Assembly: GCF_024158035.1 (NCBI RefSeq)
Contig: NZ_JAMZEK010000002.1
Coordinates: 980,676-1,044,675, forward strand
Source of the DNA: Dyella lutea
GTDB lineage: Bacteria > Pseudomonadota > Gammaproteobacteria > Xanthomonadales > Rhodanobacteraceae
Length of the DNA: 64,000 bases
Reading direction: 5' to 3'
The translations under genes and the position numbers were made by a program. The notes under the pieces were generated by a model, which had not been told where the DNA came from, did not search any database, and worked only from the letters and a program-made list of their open reading frames with translations. Positions 45,573 to 54,241 of the stretch are shown piece by piece (position 1 is the first letter of the stretch; each line of letters starts with the position of its first letter).

Positions 45573-46514
45573 ATGCGCATGCTCGTTCTCGGTGCCGGTG
45601 GCACCGGCGGTTATTTCGGTGGCCGCCTGGCACAGTCCGGTGCGGACGTGACCTTCCTGGTGCGCGAGGCCCGTGCGGCCCAGCTGGATCGTGACGGGCT
45701 GGTGATCCGCAGTCCGCTGGGCGACGCCCGGTTCCCGGTGCGCTACCTCACCGCCCCGCAGCTGGCCGGAGTTGCTGCGGCGCAGCCGTTCGACATGGTG
45801 CTGCTGAGCTGCAAGGCCTACGACCTGGATTCCTCGATCGACGCGATCGCGCCGGCGGTGGGCGAGGGCACCACGGTCTGGCCGATCCTCAACGGTCTGA
45901 AGCACTACGAGTCGCTGGACGAGCGTTTCGACAAGCAGCGTGTGCTCGGCGGCCTGTGCTTCATCAGCGCCACCAAGAGCACTCTTGGCGAGGTACTGCA
46001 CCTGGGGCGGCCGGCCTCGGTGACATTCGGCGAGCGGTCCGGCGATCCGCGCAGTGCGCGTTGCCAGGTGCTGGCAGATGCCTTCGCGGCGGCGGGCGTG
46101 GACCATCATTACTCGGAGCACATCGCACTCGACCAGTGGATCAAGTTCGCCTTCCTCACCGCACTCGCAGGCGCCACCTGCCTGATGCGGGCGAGCATCG
46201 GCGATATCGTCGCCGCCGAGGGCGGCCACGCCTTCATCGAGGGGCTTTATGGCGAATGCCTGGCCGTGGCGGAGGCCGCGGGCCACTCGATTCCTGCCGA
46301 GGCCCGGGACAAGGCGCTGGGGATGCTGACCCAGGCCGGCTCCAGCGTCACCGCATCGATGTTGCGCGACCTGGAGAGCGGCCAGCGTACCGAGGGCGCG
46401 CACATTGTCGGCGACATGCTGCGGCGTGCCCGCGGTGCGGGCCAGGCCGCGCCTTTGCTGGATCTGGCCTGGGTGCATCTGCAGGCTTGCGAGACGCGCC
46501 GGCAGGGCGCTTGA
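45573..46514 (+). CDS. Ketopantoate reductase family protein (PanE-like)
   Basis: A 313-residue dehydrogenase. The NADPH-binding GAGGTGGYFGGRLAQSGADV is at the N-terminus. The catalytic Lys appears in FDMVLLSCKAYDLDSSIDAI and later DQWIKFAFLTALAGATCL. The C-terminal helical domain (GSSVTASMLRDLESGQRTEGAHIVGD) is typical of PanE: S/T, E and a conserved D. It would reduce ketopantoate to pantoate in pantothenate synthesis, but many paralogues have other 2-oxoacid substrates and no other pan gene is nearby, so the symbol is withheld. Confidence 0.85.
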   Translation: MRMLVLGAGGTGGYFGGRLAQSGADVTFLVREARAAQLDRDGLVIRSPLGDARFPVRYLTAPQLAGVAAAQPFDMVLLSCKAYDLDSSIDAIAPAVGEGTTVWPILNGLKHYESLDERFDKQRVLGGLCFISATKSTLGEVLHLGRPASVTFGERSGDPRSARCQVLADAFAAAGVDHHYSEHIALDQWIKFAFLTALAGATCLMRASIGDIVAAEGGHAFIEGLYGECLAVAEAAGHSIPAEARDKALGMLTQAGSSVTASMLRDLESGQRTEGAHIVGDMLRRARGAGQAAPLLDLAWVHLQACETRRQGA

Positions 46515-46524
46515 CCGCCGGCGG

Positions 46525-47061
46525 CTACAGCATCCGGCGCAGCGTGTTGTCTCCTTTCACGAAGTGGTGCCACAGCGCAGCGGCCACGTGCAGGCCGATC
46601 AGCCAGTAGAAGATCTCGCCGAGCGATTCATGCAGTTCCTCGACGAGTTTCCGTGCGCCCGGGTCGGCATGCACCAGCGCAGGCAGGGGCGTGCCCGACC
46701 ATGGCAGCGTGACCGCCTCGCCGGCGTAGTTCACGGCCAGGATGCCGAGCACCGGCTGCGCAAGCAGGAACAGGTACAGCGCCAGGTGCGTGATCCGTGC
46801 CGCCAGCACGGAAAGGCGGCCGGGTGCGGGAACGATGGGCGGCCGCGGCCCGAGCGCCATGCCGAGCACGCGGACCGCCAGCAATGCCAGCACCACCAGC
46901 CCGGCCAGGTAGTGCCCCTGCATGGCAGACCCGACGGTGCCGCCATGGTCTTCGTCATCTCCCAGTTCCACCAGCAGGTAGGCCGCCACAACGGCCAGCA
47001 CGGTCAGCCAATGGGCCCAGCGGACCGTCGCGGAGTAGCGGTTGCGGGCAGGTGCGTGCAT
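46525..47061 (-). CDS. Cytochrome b561
   Basis: A 178-residue, four-helix membrane cytochrome. Histidine ligands for two b haems appear in VRWAHWLTVLAV (helix 1), MQGHYLAGLVVLAL (helix 2), ITHLALYLFLL (helix 3) and GLHVAAALWHHFVKGD (helix 4). Bacterial CybB-type proteins pass electrons between quinol and periplasmic acceptors. It follows the di-haem peroxidase gene by only 18 bases, so it probably donates quinol electrons to the peroxidase. Confidence 0.92.
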   Translation of the reverse strand: MHAPARNRYSATVRWAHWLTVLAVVAAYLLVELGDDEDHGGTVGSAMQGHYLAGLVVLALLAVRVLGMALGPRPPIVPAPGRLSVLAARITHLALYLFLLAQPVLGILAVNYAGEAVTLPWSGTPLPALVHADPGARKLVEELHESLGEIFYWLIGLHVAAALWHHFVKGDNTLRRML

Positions 47062-47079
47062 CGGTCGAAGGCCTCGGGC

Positions 47080-48120
47080 TCAGGGTTTGGGGCGTGGCGT
47101 GGTGGCGACGCTGGGCGGCAGGATCGGCAAGGTGACCTGCGGCTGGTCGCCGGAGAGGCTGCCGAGGAAGGCGGTGATGCTGTCGATCTCCGCATCCGTG
47201 AGCTGGGCCCCGAGCTGGCTGCTGCCCATCACCGCCACCGCCTGGCGCAGGTCCCATACCTTGCCCGAGTGGAAGTACGGCGGCGTCAGCGCGACGTTGC
47301 GCAGGGACGGCACGCGGAACACGTAGGCATCGCTCGCCGTCTTGGTCACCGCGAAGCGGCCGCGATCGTCCGGCGGCAGGATCTCCGCACCGGGACGTTC
47401 GACCACGCCGAATGGCGCATACATGGCACCACCCACGTTGATGCCGGCGTGGCAGGCGGCACAGCCTTTGTTGATGAACAGTGCCAGCCCCTCGCGCTGG
47501 CTCCCATCGAGCGCCCTGGCATCGCCTTTCAGATAGCGGTCGAACGGCGCGTTCGGGGTGATCAGCGTGGCTTCGAACAAGGCGATGGCACGACGGATGT
47601 TCTCGAACGTGATCGCCTCGCTTCCCCCGGGGAAAGCCTTGGCGAACGCCTGGACATAGCCCGGGATGGCACGCAGTTGCTCGACCACGTGGGCCTCCGT
47701 GGTATCCATCTCCACCGGGTTCACCAGCGGGCCACCGGCCTGCTGCTCGAGATCCTTGGCCCGGCCGTCCCAGAACTGGGCGATGTCGAACACCGCGTTG
47801 TATACCGTGGGCGCGTTGCGGCCACCGTGCTGCCAGCGGTGGCCGAGCGAGGTTTCCTGCAGGTCCACACCGCCCATGCCGACCATGTGGCACGAGTTGC
47901 AGCTGATCGCGTGGCTCTCGGACAGGCGCGGATCGAAATAGAGCATCTTGCCCAGCGCCACGCGCTGCGCCGTTGCCGGATTGCCCGGCAGGGCCGGCGG
48001 CGTCGAGGGGATCGGCTTGAACAGCTGCTGAGCCTGGTGCTGCAGGTCCGACTGCGACCAGGCGGGTGCGGCCAGCAGGCTGGCCAGCGACAGTGACGCG
48101 ATGAGGGAAAGTGATCGCAT
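47080..48120 (-). CDS. Di-haem cytochrome c peroxidase
   Basis: A 346-residue periplasmic enzyme with a signal peptide (LIASLSLASLLAAPAWS). Two c-type haem sites, CNSCH and CAACH, lie in the N- and C-terminal halves. The MauG/CcpA-type signatures LGKMLYFDPRLSESHAISCNSCH and GRNAPTVYNAVFDIAQFWDGR are clear. It reduces hydrogen peroxide to water with electrons from a periplasmic donor. It sits between a Met-rich secreted protein and cytochrome b561 in one minus-strand unit (gaps of 44 and 18 bases). Confidence 0.93.
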   Translation of the reverse strand: MRSLSLIASLSLASLLAAPAWSQSDLQHQAQQLFKPIPSTPPALPGNPATAQRVALGKMLYFDPRLSESHAISCNSCHMVGMGGVDLQETSLGHRWQHGGRNAPTVYNAVFDIAQFWDGRAKDLEQQAGGPLVNPVEMDTTEAHVVEQLRAIPGYVQAFAKAFPGGSEAITFENIRRAIALFEATLITPNAPFDRYLKGDARALDGSQREGLALFINKGCAACHAGINVGGAMYAPFGVVERPGAEILPPDDRGRFAVTKTASDAYVFRVPSLRNVALTPPYFHSGKVWDLRQAVAVMGSSQLGAQLTDAEIDSITAFLGSLSGDQPQVTLPILPPSVATTPRPKP

Positions 48121-48164
48121 GGCATCGTTCCTCCGGCGGCGGGAAAGGAAAGCGGGGCGCGCAA

Positions 48165-48698
48165 TCAGTTGCCGCCGCTGTCGTCACCCGTGCTGCGTTC
48201 GCGCTGCTCCTGCTCGGTCTGCGTGCGCGACGGCTCGCCCTTGCCTGACGACGACGGCGTCTGCGGCCGGGTGCGCTCGCGGGTTTCCTGCTGGGTCTGC
48301 GTGGGCTGCATGCCCGGCCCAAGCCCCTGGTTCATCCCCCGTCCCATGCCTTTGTTCATGCCCGGCCCCATGCCCGGTCCCATGCCTCCGCGCGCGCCCC
48401 CGGCGGGCGGCATGTCGGGCAGTTGCATGCCGCGCTCCTTGGCGCGCTGCTGCATCTGCTCGTGGTGCTGCGCGCGGAACGCCTCGCGCTCCTGCACCGT
48501 CTTCAGGCTGCGCATCTGCTGCCGGTAGGCATTGCGTTCGGCCGGAGTCATCAGCTGCGATCCGTAGATGGTTTTGCCGCCCGACGTGCTGCCGGCGACG
48601 GGACGGCCCTGCTGTCCGGCGGAAAAGGCCGGCGACGGCAGGCTGCAGGCCAGCGAGAGGGTGGCGGCCGCGAGGGAGAGCAGGACGGGTGGGCGCAT
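48165..48698 (-). CDS. Secreted Met/Gly-rich protein
   Basis: A 177-residue exported protein (signal ending in SPAFSAGQ). A conserved helical motif IYGSQLMTPAERNAYRQQMR then SLKTVQEREAFRAQHHEQMQ precedes a low-complexity segment with seven GM(G/N) units (GMGPGMGPGMNKGMGRGMNQ) and a Gln/Arg/Ser-rich tail. The helical motif occurs in small periplasmic proteins of unknown function in proteobacteria. The methionine spacing resembles copper(I)-binding Met motifs, and with a peroxidase and cytochrome b561 downstream a metal or redox stress role is attractive, but this is inference. Confidence 0.75.
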   Translation of the reverse strand: MRPPVLLSLAAATLSLACSLPSPAFSAGQQGRPVAGSTSGGKTIYGSQLMTPAERNAYRQQMRSLKTVQEREAFRAQHHEQMQQRAKERGMQLPDMPPAGGARGGMGPGMGPGMNKGMGRGMNQGLGPGMQPTQTQQETRERTRPQTPSSSGKGEPSRTQTEQEQRERSTGDDSGGN

Positions 48699-48795
48699 GA
48701 CGGGAGTTCCATGTGGGGTGTCGGATGCCCCACTATCGCGCCCGGCTCGCGGGTCTTTTTGATGCTGGTCAACAATGGCGCCTTTCGCGCCCGAC

Positions 48796-50232
48796 CTAGT
48801 CGTCCACGGCAGGCGGCACCATGCTCATCAGCAGGCGATTGCCGCCGCGTCGTTTCGCCGCGTACATGGCGTCGTCGGCGAGCCTGAGCAGGGCGTCCTC
48901 GCTCTCTCCGTGATCGGGATACAGCGCGATCCCGATGCTGGCCGATACCCGAACCGATCCGCCTTTCATGGCGAACGGCAGGTGCATCGCGCGGCGCAGC
49001 TTCTCGGCCACGCGCAACGCGTCCTCGTGCCGCTCGATCCGCGGCAGCAGCACGGCGAATTCGTCCCCGCTCAGGCGCGCCACGGTGTCCGACTCGCGCA
49101 CGCAGCCGGTCAGGCGCCTGGCGACTTCCTGCAACAGCTGGTCGCCGGCGCCGTGGCCCTGCTGGTCGTTGATGTCCTTGAAGCGGTCCAGATCGAGGAA
49201 CAGCATGGCGACGCGGCCGACCTCACGCCGGGCCAGCGACAGCGCATTCGCCAGCCGGTCGCGCAGCAGTGTGCGATTGGGCAGGTCGGTGAGGTGGTCG
49301 TAAAGCGCCAGATGGTTGAGCTGGGCCTGGATCTGCTTGCGCTCGATCGCCGCCGCGACCTGGGTGGAGACGAACTGCAGCAGTTGCAGATCGTTCTCCC
49401 CGTAGGTCACCTCGCCGCTGTAGCTCTGCACCACCAGTGCCCCGATCACGCCGCGCGGAGCGATCAGCGGGACGCCTAGCCAGGCCAGTGGCGCGTGGCC
49501 GGGTGGGCGGCCGGCGATGACCGCACGCACGCATTCGTACGGATGCTCGGCATCGTCGGATCGGAACAGCAAGGGTTTCCCGTTGCGGATGACCTCCCCG
49601 CTGAGCGTCCCGGAATCGAGCCGGCGCGGCTCGGGTGGGGCGTCGAATTCGTCGACGAAGTAGGGGAAGCTGATGGTTCCCTCGAGTTCCTCGTACAGGG
49701 CGACGAAGCAGTTCCGCGCCGGCAGCAGGCCGCCGATGATCTCGTGCACGCGGCCGAACAGCTCGCTCAGGTCGGCCGCGGCGTGGGCCGCCTCGGAGAT
49801 GGCGTACAGCGCCGACTGCAGCAATTCGGACCGCTTGCGGCCGGTGACATCGCGGGCCACCGCCACCCGCACGCCGTCCTCCGGCGAGTGGCGGGCGGTC
49901 CACATCACGTCGACCACGCTGCCGTCCTTGCGCACGTAGCGGTTCTCGAAGTGCGGCGAGGCGGTGCCATCCACGATGGACGTCACTTGGGCGAAGGTGC
50001 GCGCGCAGTCGTCCGGATGCATGAAGTCGGTCATGGGGCGGCCGATCATCTCCTCCGGGCGGTAGCCGAAGATCTGTTCGCTCGACGCGCTGACATAGAC
50101 GAACTCATGCTGGTCGTTCACCACGCAGACGGCATCGACCAGCAGATCGATCACGTTGGCCAGCGGAGGGAGGTAGCCGGGGGGAGTCATGGTCTGGGGC
50201 ATGCCGGTTCGTTCGGGGGACTCGGGGCGCAT
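48796..50232 (-). CDS. PAS-GAF diguanylate cyclase
   Basis: A 478-residue cytoplasmic protein: PAS domain (residues about 30-135, HEFVYVSASSEQIFGYRPEEMIGRPM), GAF domain (about 150-310) and a C-terminal GGDEF domain (YDHLTDLPNRTLLRD...LFLDLDRFKDINDQQGHGAGD). The active motif is SGDEF, a variant that is still catalytic in characterised cyclases. The RxxD inhibition site is present (RESD-TVARL-SGDEF). No membrane helix is seen, so it senses an internal signal. Several ATGs lie near the start; I kept the most upstream as none has a clear ribosome binding site. It is 30 bases downstream of the hydrolase gene. Confidence 0.92.
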   Translation of the reverse strand: MRPESPERTGMPQTMTPPGYLPPLANVIDLLVDAVCVVNDQHEFVYVSASSEQIFGYRPEEMIGRPMTDFMHPDDCARTFAQVTSIVDGTASPHFENRYVRKDGSVVDVMWTARHSPEDGVRVAVARDVTGRKRSELLQSALYAISEAAHAAADLSELFGRVHEIIGGLLPARNCFVALYEELEGTISFPYFVDEFDAPPEPRRLDSGTLSGEVIRNGKPLLFRSDDAEHPYECVRAVIAGRPPGHAPLAWLGVPLIAPRGVIGALVVQSYSGEVTYGENDLQLLQFVSTQVAAAIERKQIQAQLNHLALYDHLTDLPNRTLLRDRLANALSLARREVGRVAMLFLDLDRFKDINDQQGHGAGDQLLQEVARRLTGCVRESDTVARLSGDEFAVLLPRIERHEDALRVAEKLRRAMHLPFAMKGGSVRVSASIGIALYPDHGESEDALLRLADDAMYAAKRRGGNRLLMSMVPPAVDD

Positions 50233-50262
50233 GCATGATGCGTGCCGTTCTCGTGGGTCACC

Positions 50263-51015
50263 TCATGGCGGTCCGCCGGCACGTTCAAGCAGCGACGGCA
50301 GCGCGGTCGCCCAGAGCGTCCAGTCGTGGTGGCCGGGAAGCATCACCACGTGATCCGGCGGAAGCAGTGGTGACATCAGCTCGATCGGTGCGCGGAAGCG
50401 TTCGCGGTCGCCGTAGGCCAGCCACGTCGTGGCGGTTCGGTCGGGACGTTGCCGCCATTGCTGCAGCGCGCGCCAGAGCTCGCGCTGGAAAGTCTGCGGA
50501 CCGACCGGCCGGACCGGGCCCGGCTTCCAGGAGGCCAGGCCACCTGCGGCGACGATCTCGCGGTGGATCGGTGCGTCGCCGAGGTAGGGCGACAACAGCA
50601 GCAGTCCATGGACCACTCCCGGGTGCGCCTGGTCATAGAGCAGGGCACCCAGGCCGCCCAGCGAGATGCCAACCAGCCAGACCCTCCGGTAACGGTCGAG
50701 CGCCGGCCTGACGATCTGCTGGTCCAGCCGGGGGATAGCCTCCCCGGCACGGTAGTAGGGAAGGGTCAGCCCGGTCAGCAGTACGTCGGCGTCGGGCCAT
50801 TGACGCTGCACGAGTTCCGCCACGCGATGACGCAGCAGCGCGTCGATGCTGTCGCCGCGGCCGGGGAGCACCACCACCAGCTGCGTCGCTTGGGCCCCGG
50901 ATGGCACGAGGCGGCAGGGGATCGGGCGGCGTGGATCGCCGGTGGAGGTGCAACCGCAGAGCAGGATGATCGAGACGATCAGGGCGGTCAGTAGGCGGGC
51001 AAGACGGCGGGGCAC
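50263..51015 (-). CDS. Alpha/beta-hydrolase-fold lipoprotein
   Basis: A 250-residue lipoprotein starting at a GTG with AAGGAGC upstream. The signal is LLTALIVSIILLCGCTSTG. The nucleophile elbow is VWLVGISLGGLGALLYDQ (GxSxGG) and the late histidine is in MLPGHHDWTLW. These give a Ser-Asp-His hydrolase, perhaps esterase-like; the substrate is unknown. It may be co-transcribed with the downstream PAS-GAF-GGDEF gene. Confidence 0.8.
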   Translation of the reverse strand: MPRRLARLLTALIVSIILLCGCTSTGDPRRPIPCRLVPSGAQATQLVVVLPGRGDSIDALLRHRVAELVQRQWPDADVLLTGLTLPYYRAGEAIPRLDQQIVRPALDRYRRVWLVGISLGGLGALLYDQAHPGVVHGLLLLSPYLGDAPIHREIVAAGGLASWKPGPVRPVGPQTFQRELWRALQQWRQRPDRTATTWLAYGDRERFRAPIELMSPLLPPDHVVMLPGHHDWTLWATALPSLLERAGGPP

Positions 51016-51189
51016 GTCGGGCTCCTTGCACGTGCACGCGCTCGTGCTGGCGCGGCTGGATGCAACGTAGCACGGGTGCGCGGACGAGGCAGCGCCAGGC
51101 CGATGGCGGGCGCCGTGCTGCATTGCTGCCACCGCCGTTTTTCCGTCTCCGCCCCAGCCCCCGCTTCGGCTGGCTCACCGTGCTCGTCC

Positions 51190-51862
51190 CATGCGGGTGC
51201 ATAGTCTCCAAGACGGCGTGCCCGCGGGTGTCAGGCCGGGGTCTTTCGCGGCGGCCAGGGTTCGCTCTGGCTGCGTGGCACCCACGTCCCGCGGGTGCGG
51301 CGGCGGATACCGGGCGTTTCGGTCGAGGCGATGTGCCTGGCACGCCGACGGACGTCCGTTCCGACGATCCCGGCGTGATCGAGGACCCACAGGGTCACAT
51401 ACTGACCCGCACGGATCATGGGCTTGCCCGCTGGAACGGGCAGCGCAGGAGCTGTTCGACCCCCCCAGCGACCCTGCGGACGTGGGGATCACCGCGCTGA
51501 TGCCCGGTCGCGAAGGCGAGCCACGGCTGGGCACCCACGGTCGCGACGCGGCGTTGTGGAGTGGTTACCAGGTGGGGCGAGGGGGATCGAGGGCTGGTCC
51601 CGCGGCCGGGTCGTGGATTCCGCGCCGGACGGGGTGGTCGCGCGTGATCCGCGGGGCGCATGTGGTTCGCCAACGAGAGGGTGGTGTCGGCGCTGCCATG
51701 TGTCTGGCGAATGCGTCGCCGCGCCCACCGTCAGCCTTTGACTGGCCTGTGCGGCGCCGGTCGACGCCCGCTTCATCGTGCGTGCCGCCGACGATGCGCT
51801 CCACAACACCGGGCAGGCCGGAAGCAATCGGTTGTCGATCGCGCGGGCATCGACTGAAGACT
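51190..51862 (+). pseudogene. Decayed two-component regulator propeller sensor
   Basis: Several frames on the plus strand contain propeller-repeat pieces: MRVHSLQDGVPAG (51191), GQGSLWLRGTHVPRV (another frame), VIEDPQGHILTRTDHGLARW (from about 51374), and ITALMPGREGEPRLGTHGRD (from about 51490). These match Reg_prop repeats, which normally read xxEDxxGxxWxGTxxGLxRW. Frames shift at least three times within 350 bases and no long frame survives, so the gene is dead. Such sensors often precede histidine kinase or GGDEF domains; here none remains and the neighbouring GGDEF-EAL gene is on the opposite strand. Confidence 0.7.
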
Positions 51863-54016
51863 TCAGGGTGCCTGCCGGGCAGCCGTCTGCCGCGTCCTTT
51901 CATGGTTCTCGAGCCAATCCGCGAAGGCGTCGTGCCGCAGCGGCGGACAGATCAGGTAACCCTGCAGTCCATCACAGCCGAGCGCGGCCAGCGTGGCGCG
52001 CTGGCTCTCGCTTTCCACGCCCTCGGCGATGGTGGTCATGCCCAGGCGATGGCCGACGTCGACGATGAAGCTGGCCAGTGGGCTGGGCGCCTCCGGACGG
52101 AGCCCGCAGATGAACGAGCGGTCGATCTTCAGCTCGTGCAGCGGCAACTGGCTCAGATACGCGAGCGATGAGTAGCCGGTGCCGAAGTCGTCCAGCGCCA
52201 GCCGGAAGCCGATGCCGGCCAGCGCATACATCGTCTGCAAGGCCGACTCGAAACCCTGCAGCAGCGCGCTCTCGGTCAGCTCCAGGGTGATCCGGCCCGG
52301 CTGCACGCCAGCTTCGCGCACCACCCGCTCCATGGAGTCGACGAAGCCGGGGTGGGAGAGCTGCCAGGGGCTGACGTTGACCGCCAGGTGCTCGCCGAAA
52401 TCCACCCGCTGCGCGTCCCAGTTGCGGATGTGTTCGCAGGTCTGGCGGACCACCCACGCACCGAGGTTGTGGATCAGTCCGGTTTCCTCGGCGATCGGGA
52501 TGAATACCTCGGGCGACACGTCGCCGAGCGTGGGGTGACGCCAGCGCAGCAACGCCTCGGCGCCCATCAGTTGGCCATTCATCCGCACCTGAGGCTGGAA
52601 ATGCAGCTGGAACGAGTGGTCGTCGTCCAGGTGCTCGACGGCTGCACGCAGGCCGCGCTCGAGCTCCAGGCGCTCGTCGGCGGCCACCTGCATGTCCGGC
52701 TCGAACAGCCGAACCGCATTGCGTCCTGCGGCCTTGGCCCGGTACAGGGCGATATCGGCGCGACGGATGACGTCGTTCGGCTCGCCGTCGCGCCCGCCGA
52801 ACAGCGCTACGCCGACGCTTGCGCCCACGGCCAGCACGCGGCTGTCGACGCTGACCGGTGCGGCGAGCCGCATGCGTATCTGCTGGGCCACTGCTTCGAT
52901 GTGGCTCGCCGCGTCGCTTTCCTCCGCCGACAACTGGCCGATGACCACCACGAACTCATCGCCGCCAAGGCGCCCCAGCGCGGAGCCGGGAGGGACGGCT
53001 CCGAGCAGGCGATCGGCGACTGCTTCGAGCAGGCGGTCGCCGACGTGGTGGCCGAGTGCGTCGTTGATCGTCTTGAAGTTGTCCAGGTCGATCACCATCG
53101 CGGCGCACGCGCCACGGTGCCGCCTCGCCTCGGCGGCCATTTCGGCCATCATGTCCATCACGCTGCGGCGGTTGGGCAGGCCGGTCAGTGGATCGTGGTA
53201 GGCCAGGTGGCGCAGGCTCAGCTCGGCCTGCTCCCGCGTCGCCGCCTCTTCACGCAGGTGACGCGTGGTCCGTTCCAGTTGCAGCGTCCGCTGGTGCAGC
53301 TGGCTGGCCATCGACAGGCCCATCAGCAACACGAATGGGAGGAACGAGAACGCATCCAGGTAGGGGTAGGGCATGCCCATCAGGTCGATCACGATGTCGC
53401 CCCACAACAGTGCCGCGAACTGGGTCAGCAGGCACAGTCCCAGCAGCGTGGCCGGCAGACGCTCGCCGCGACGGAACTGCAGCGCGGTCATCAGCAGCGC
53501 CCAGGCGAAGGCGAGGTAGGTCAGCAGATGGAAGGTCCAGCCGACCGGTGACGGCACGCCGTTGATCTTGGTGATCCATTCGCCCCATGGCAGCTCGGCC
53601 GACTGCATGCCACTGATGTGCGAGTAGAACATCGTGCCGGGGGAGAACTGGTTGTAGGCGGCGAACGCGACGGCGATCGCGGTGATCGTCAGCAGTGTCT
53701 TTGCGCCGAGCGCTCGCCGGGTGTAGGTGCCCACGAAGGTGAAGAAGAAAGGAAACGACACTGCTGCCGAGGTACACATCACGCGCAGCATCTGCACGGC
53801 GTGCGCCTGATCGCTGGACAAACCGAACAGCGCATTGGAGAAAGACAGGCTGGCGATGCTCAGGCACAGCATCGCGTACGAGAGGTACAGGCGATCGCGC
53901 TGCTGGCGCAGGCCGATGATCAGGAACTGGATGCTGGAGGTGACTGCAATACAGGCAGTGGCCACGAGTGCAGCCGTGTAGTAGCCGAAGACGGCGTGAC
54001 CTGCAGCCTCGACCAT
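51863..54016 (-). CDS. Membrane GGDEF-EAL phosphodiesterase/cyclase
   Basis: A 717-residue protein with about seven membrane helices (residues about 10-250), a GGDEF domain (RLGGDEF intact, but no RxxD site upstream: GSALGRLGGDEF) and an EAL domain (MGAEALLRWRHP, NVSPWQLSHPGF, LELTESALLQ, DDFGTGYSSLAYLSQLPLHELKIDRSF, EGVES, LQGYLICPP). All metal and general-base residues of the EAL active site are present, so c-di-GMP hydrolysis is expected; the GGDEF may be active or a GTP-binding regulator. The stop lies just past the remains of the propeller sensor gene. Confidence 0.93.
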   Translation of the reverse strand: MVEAAGHAVFGYYTAALVATACIAVTSSIQFLIIGLRQQRDRLYLSYAMLCLSIASLSFSNALFGLSSDQAHAVQMLRVMCTSAAVSFPFFFTFVGTYTRRALGAKTLLTITAIAVAFAAYNQFSPGTMFYSHISGMQSAELPWGEWITKINGVPSPVGWTFHLLTYLAFAWALLMTALQFRRGERLPATLLGLCLLTQFAALLWGDIVIDLMGMPYPYLDAFSFLPFVLLMGLSMASQLHQRTLQLERTTRHLREEAATREQAELSLRHLAYHDPLTGLPNRRSVMDMMAEMAAEARRHRGACAAMVIDLDNFKTINDALGHHVGDRLLEAVADRLLGAVPPGSALGRLGGDEFVVVIGQLSAEESDAASHIEAVAQQIRMRLAAPVSVDSRVLAVGASVGVALFGGRDGEPNDVIRRADIALYRAKAAGRNAVRLFEPDMQVAADERLELERGLRAAVEHLDDDHSFQLHFQPQVRMNGQLMGAEALLRWRHPTLGDVSPEVFIPIAEETGLIHNLGAWVVRQTCEHIRNWDAQRVDFGEHLAVNVSPWQLSHPGFVDSMERVVREAGVQPGRITLELTESALLQGFESALQTMYALAGIGFRLALDDFGTGYSSLAYLSQLPLHELKIDRSFICGLRPEAPSPLASFIVDVGHRLGMTTIAEGVESESQRATLAALGCDGLQGYLICPPLRHDAFADWLENHERTRQTAARQAP

Positions 54017-54241
54017 GCCCTAGCGCTTCCCGATTGTTACCATGTGGGCCTCCCCCCTGCAGCGCCACGATAACCGAAGCCCGCGACAAAAGCTGCGGCT
54101 CTTTTCCCGGGCGGGCACCCGCGCCATCGGACACGGCACCAGGGGGGAGGTCGGCCGGATGCCGTCGATCCATCGAATGCAAATGAACGAATCCAGCCGC
54201 TCCGGGTCGAGTGGTTCGGGTCACAGCCAAAGGTCATAGTC

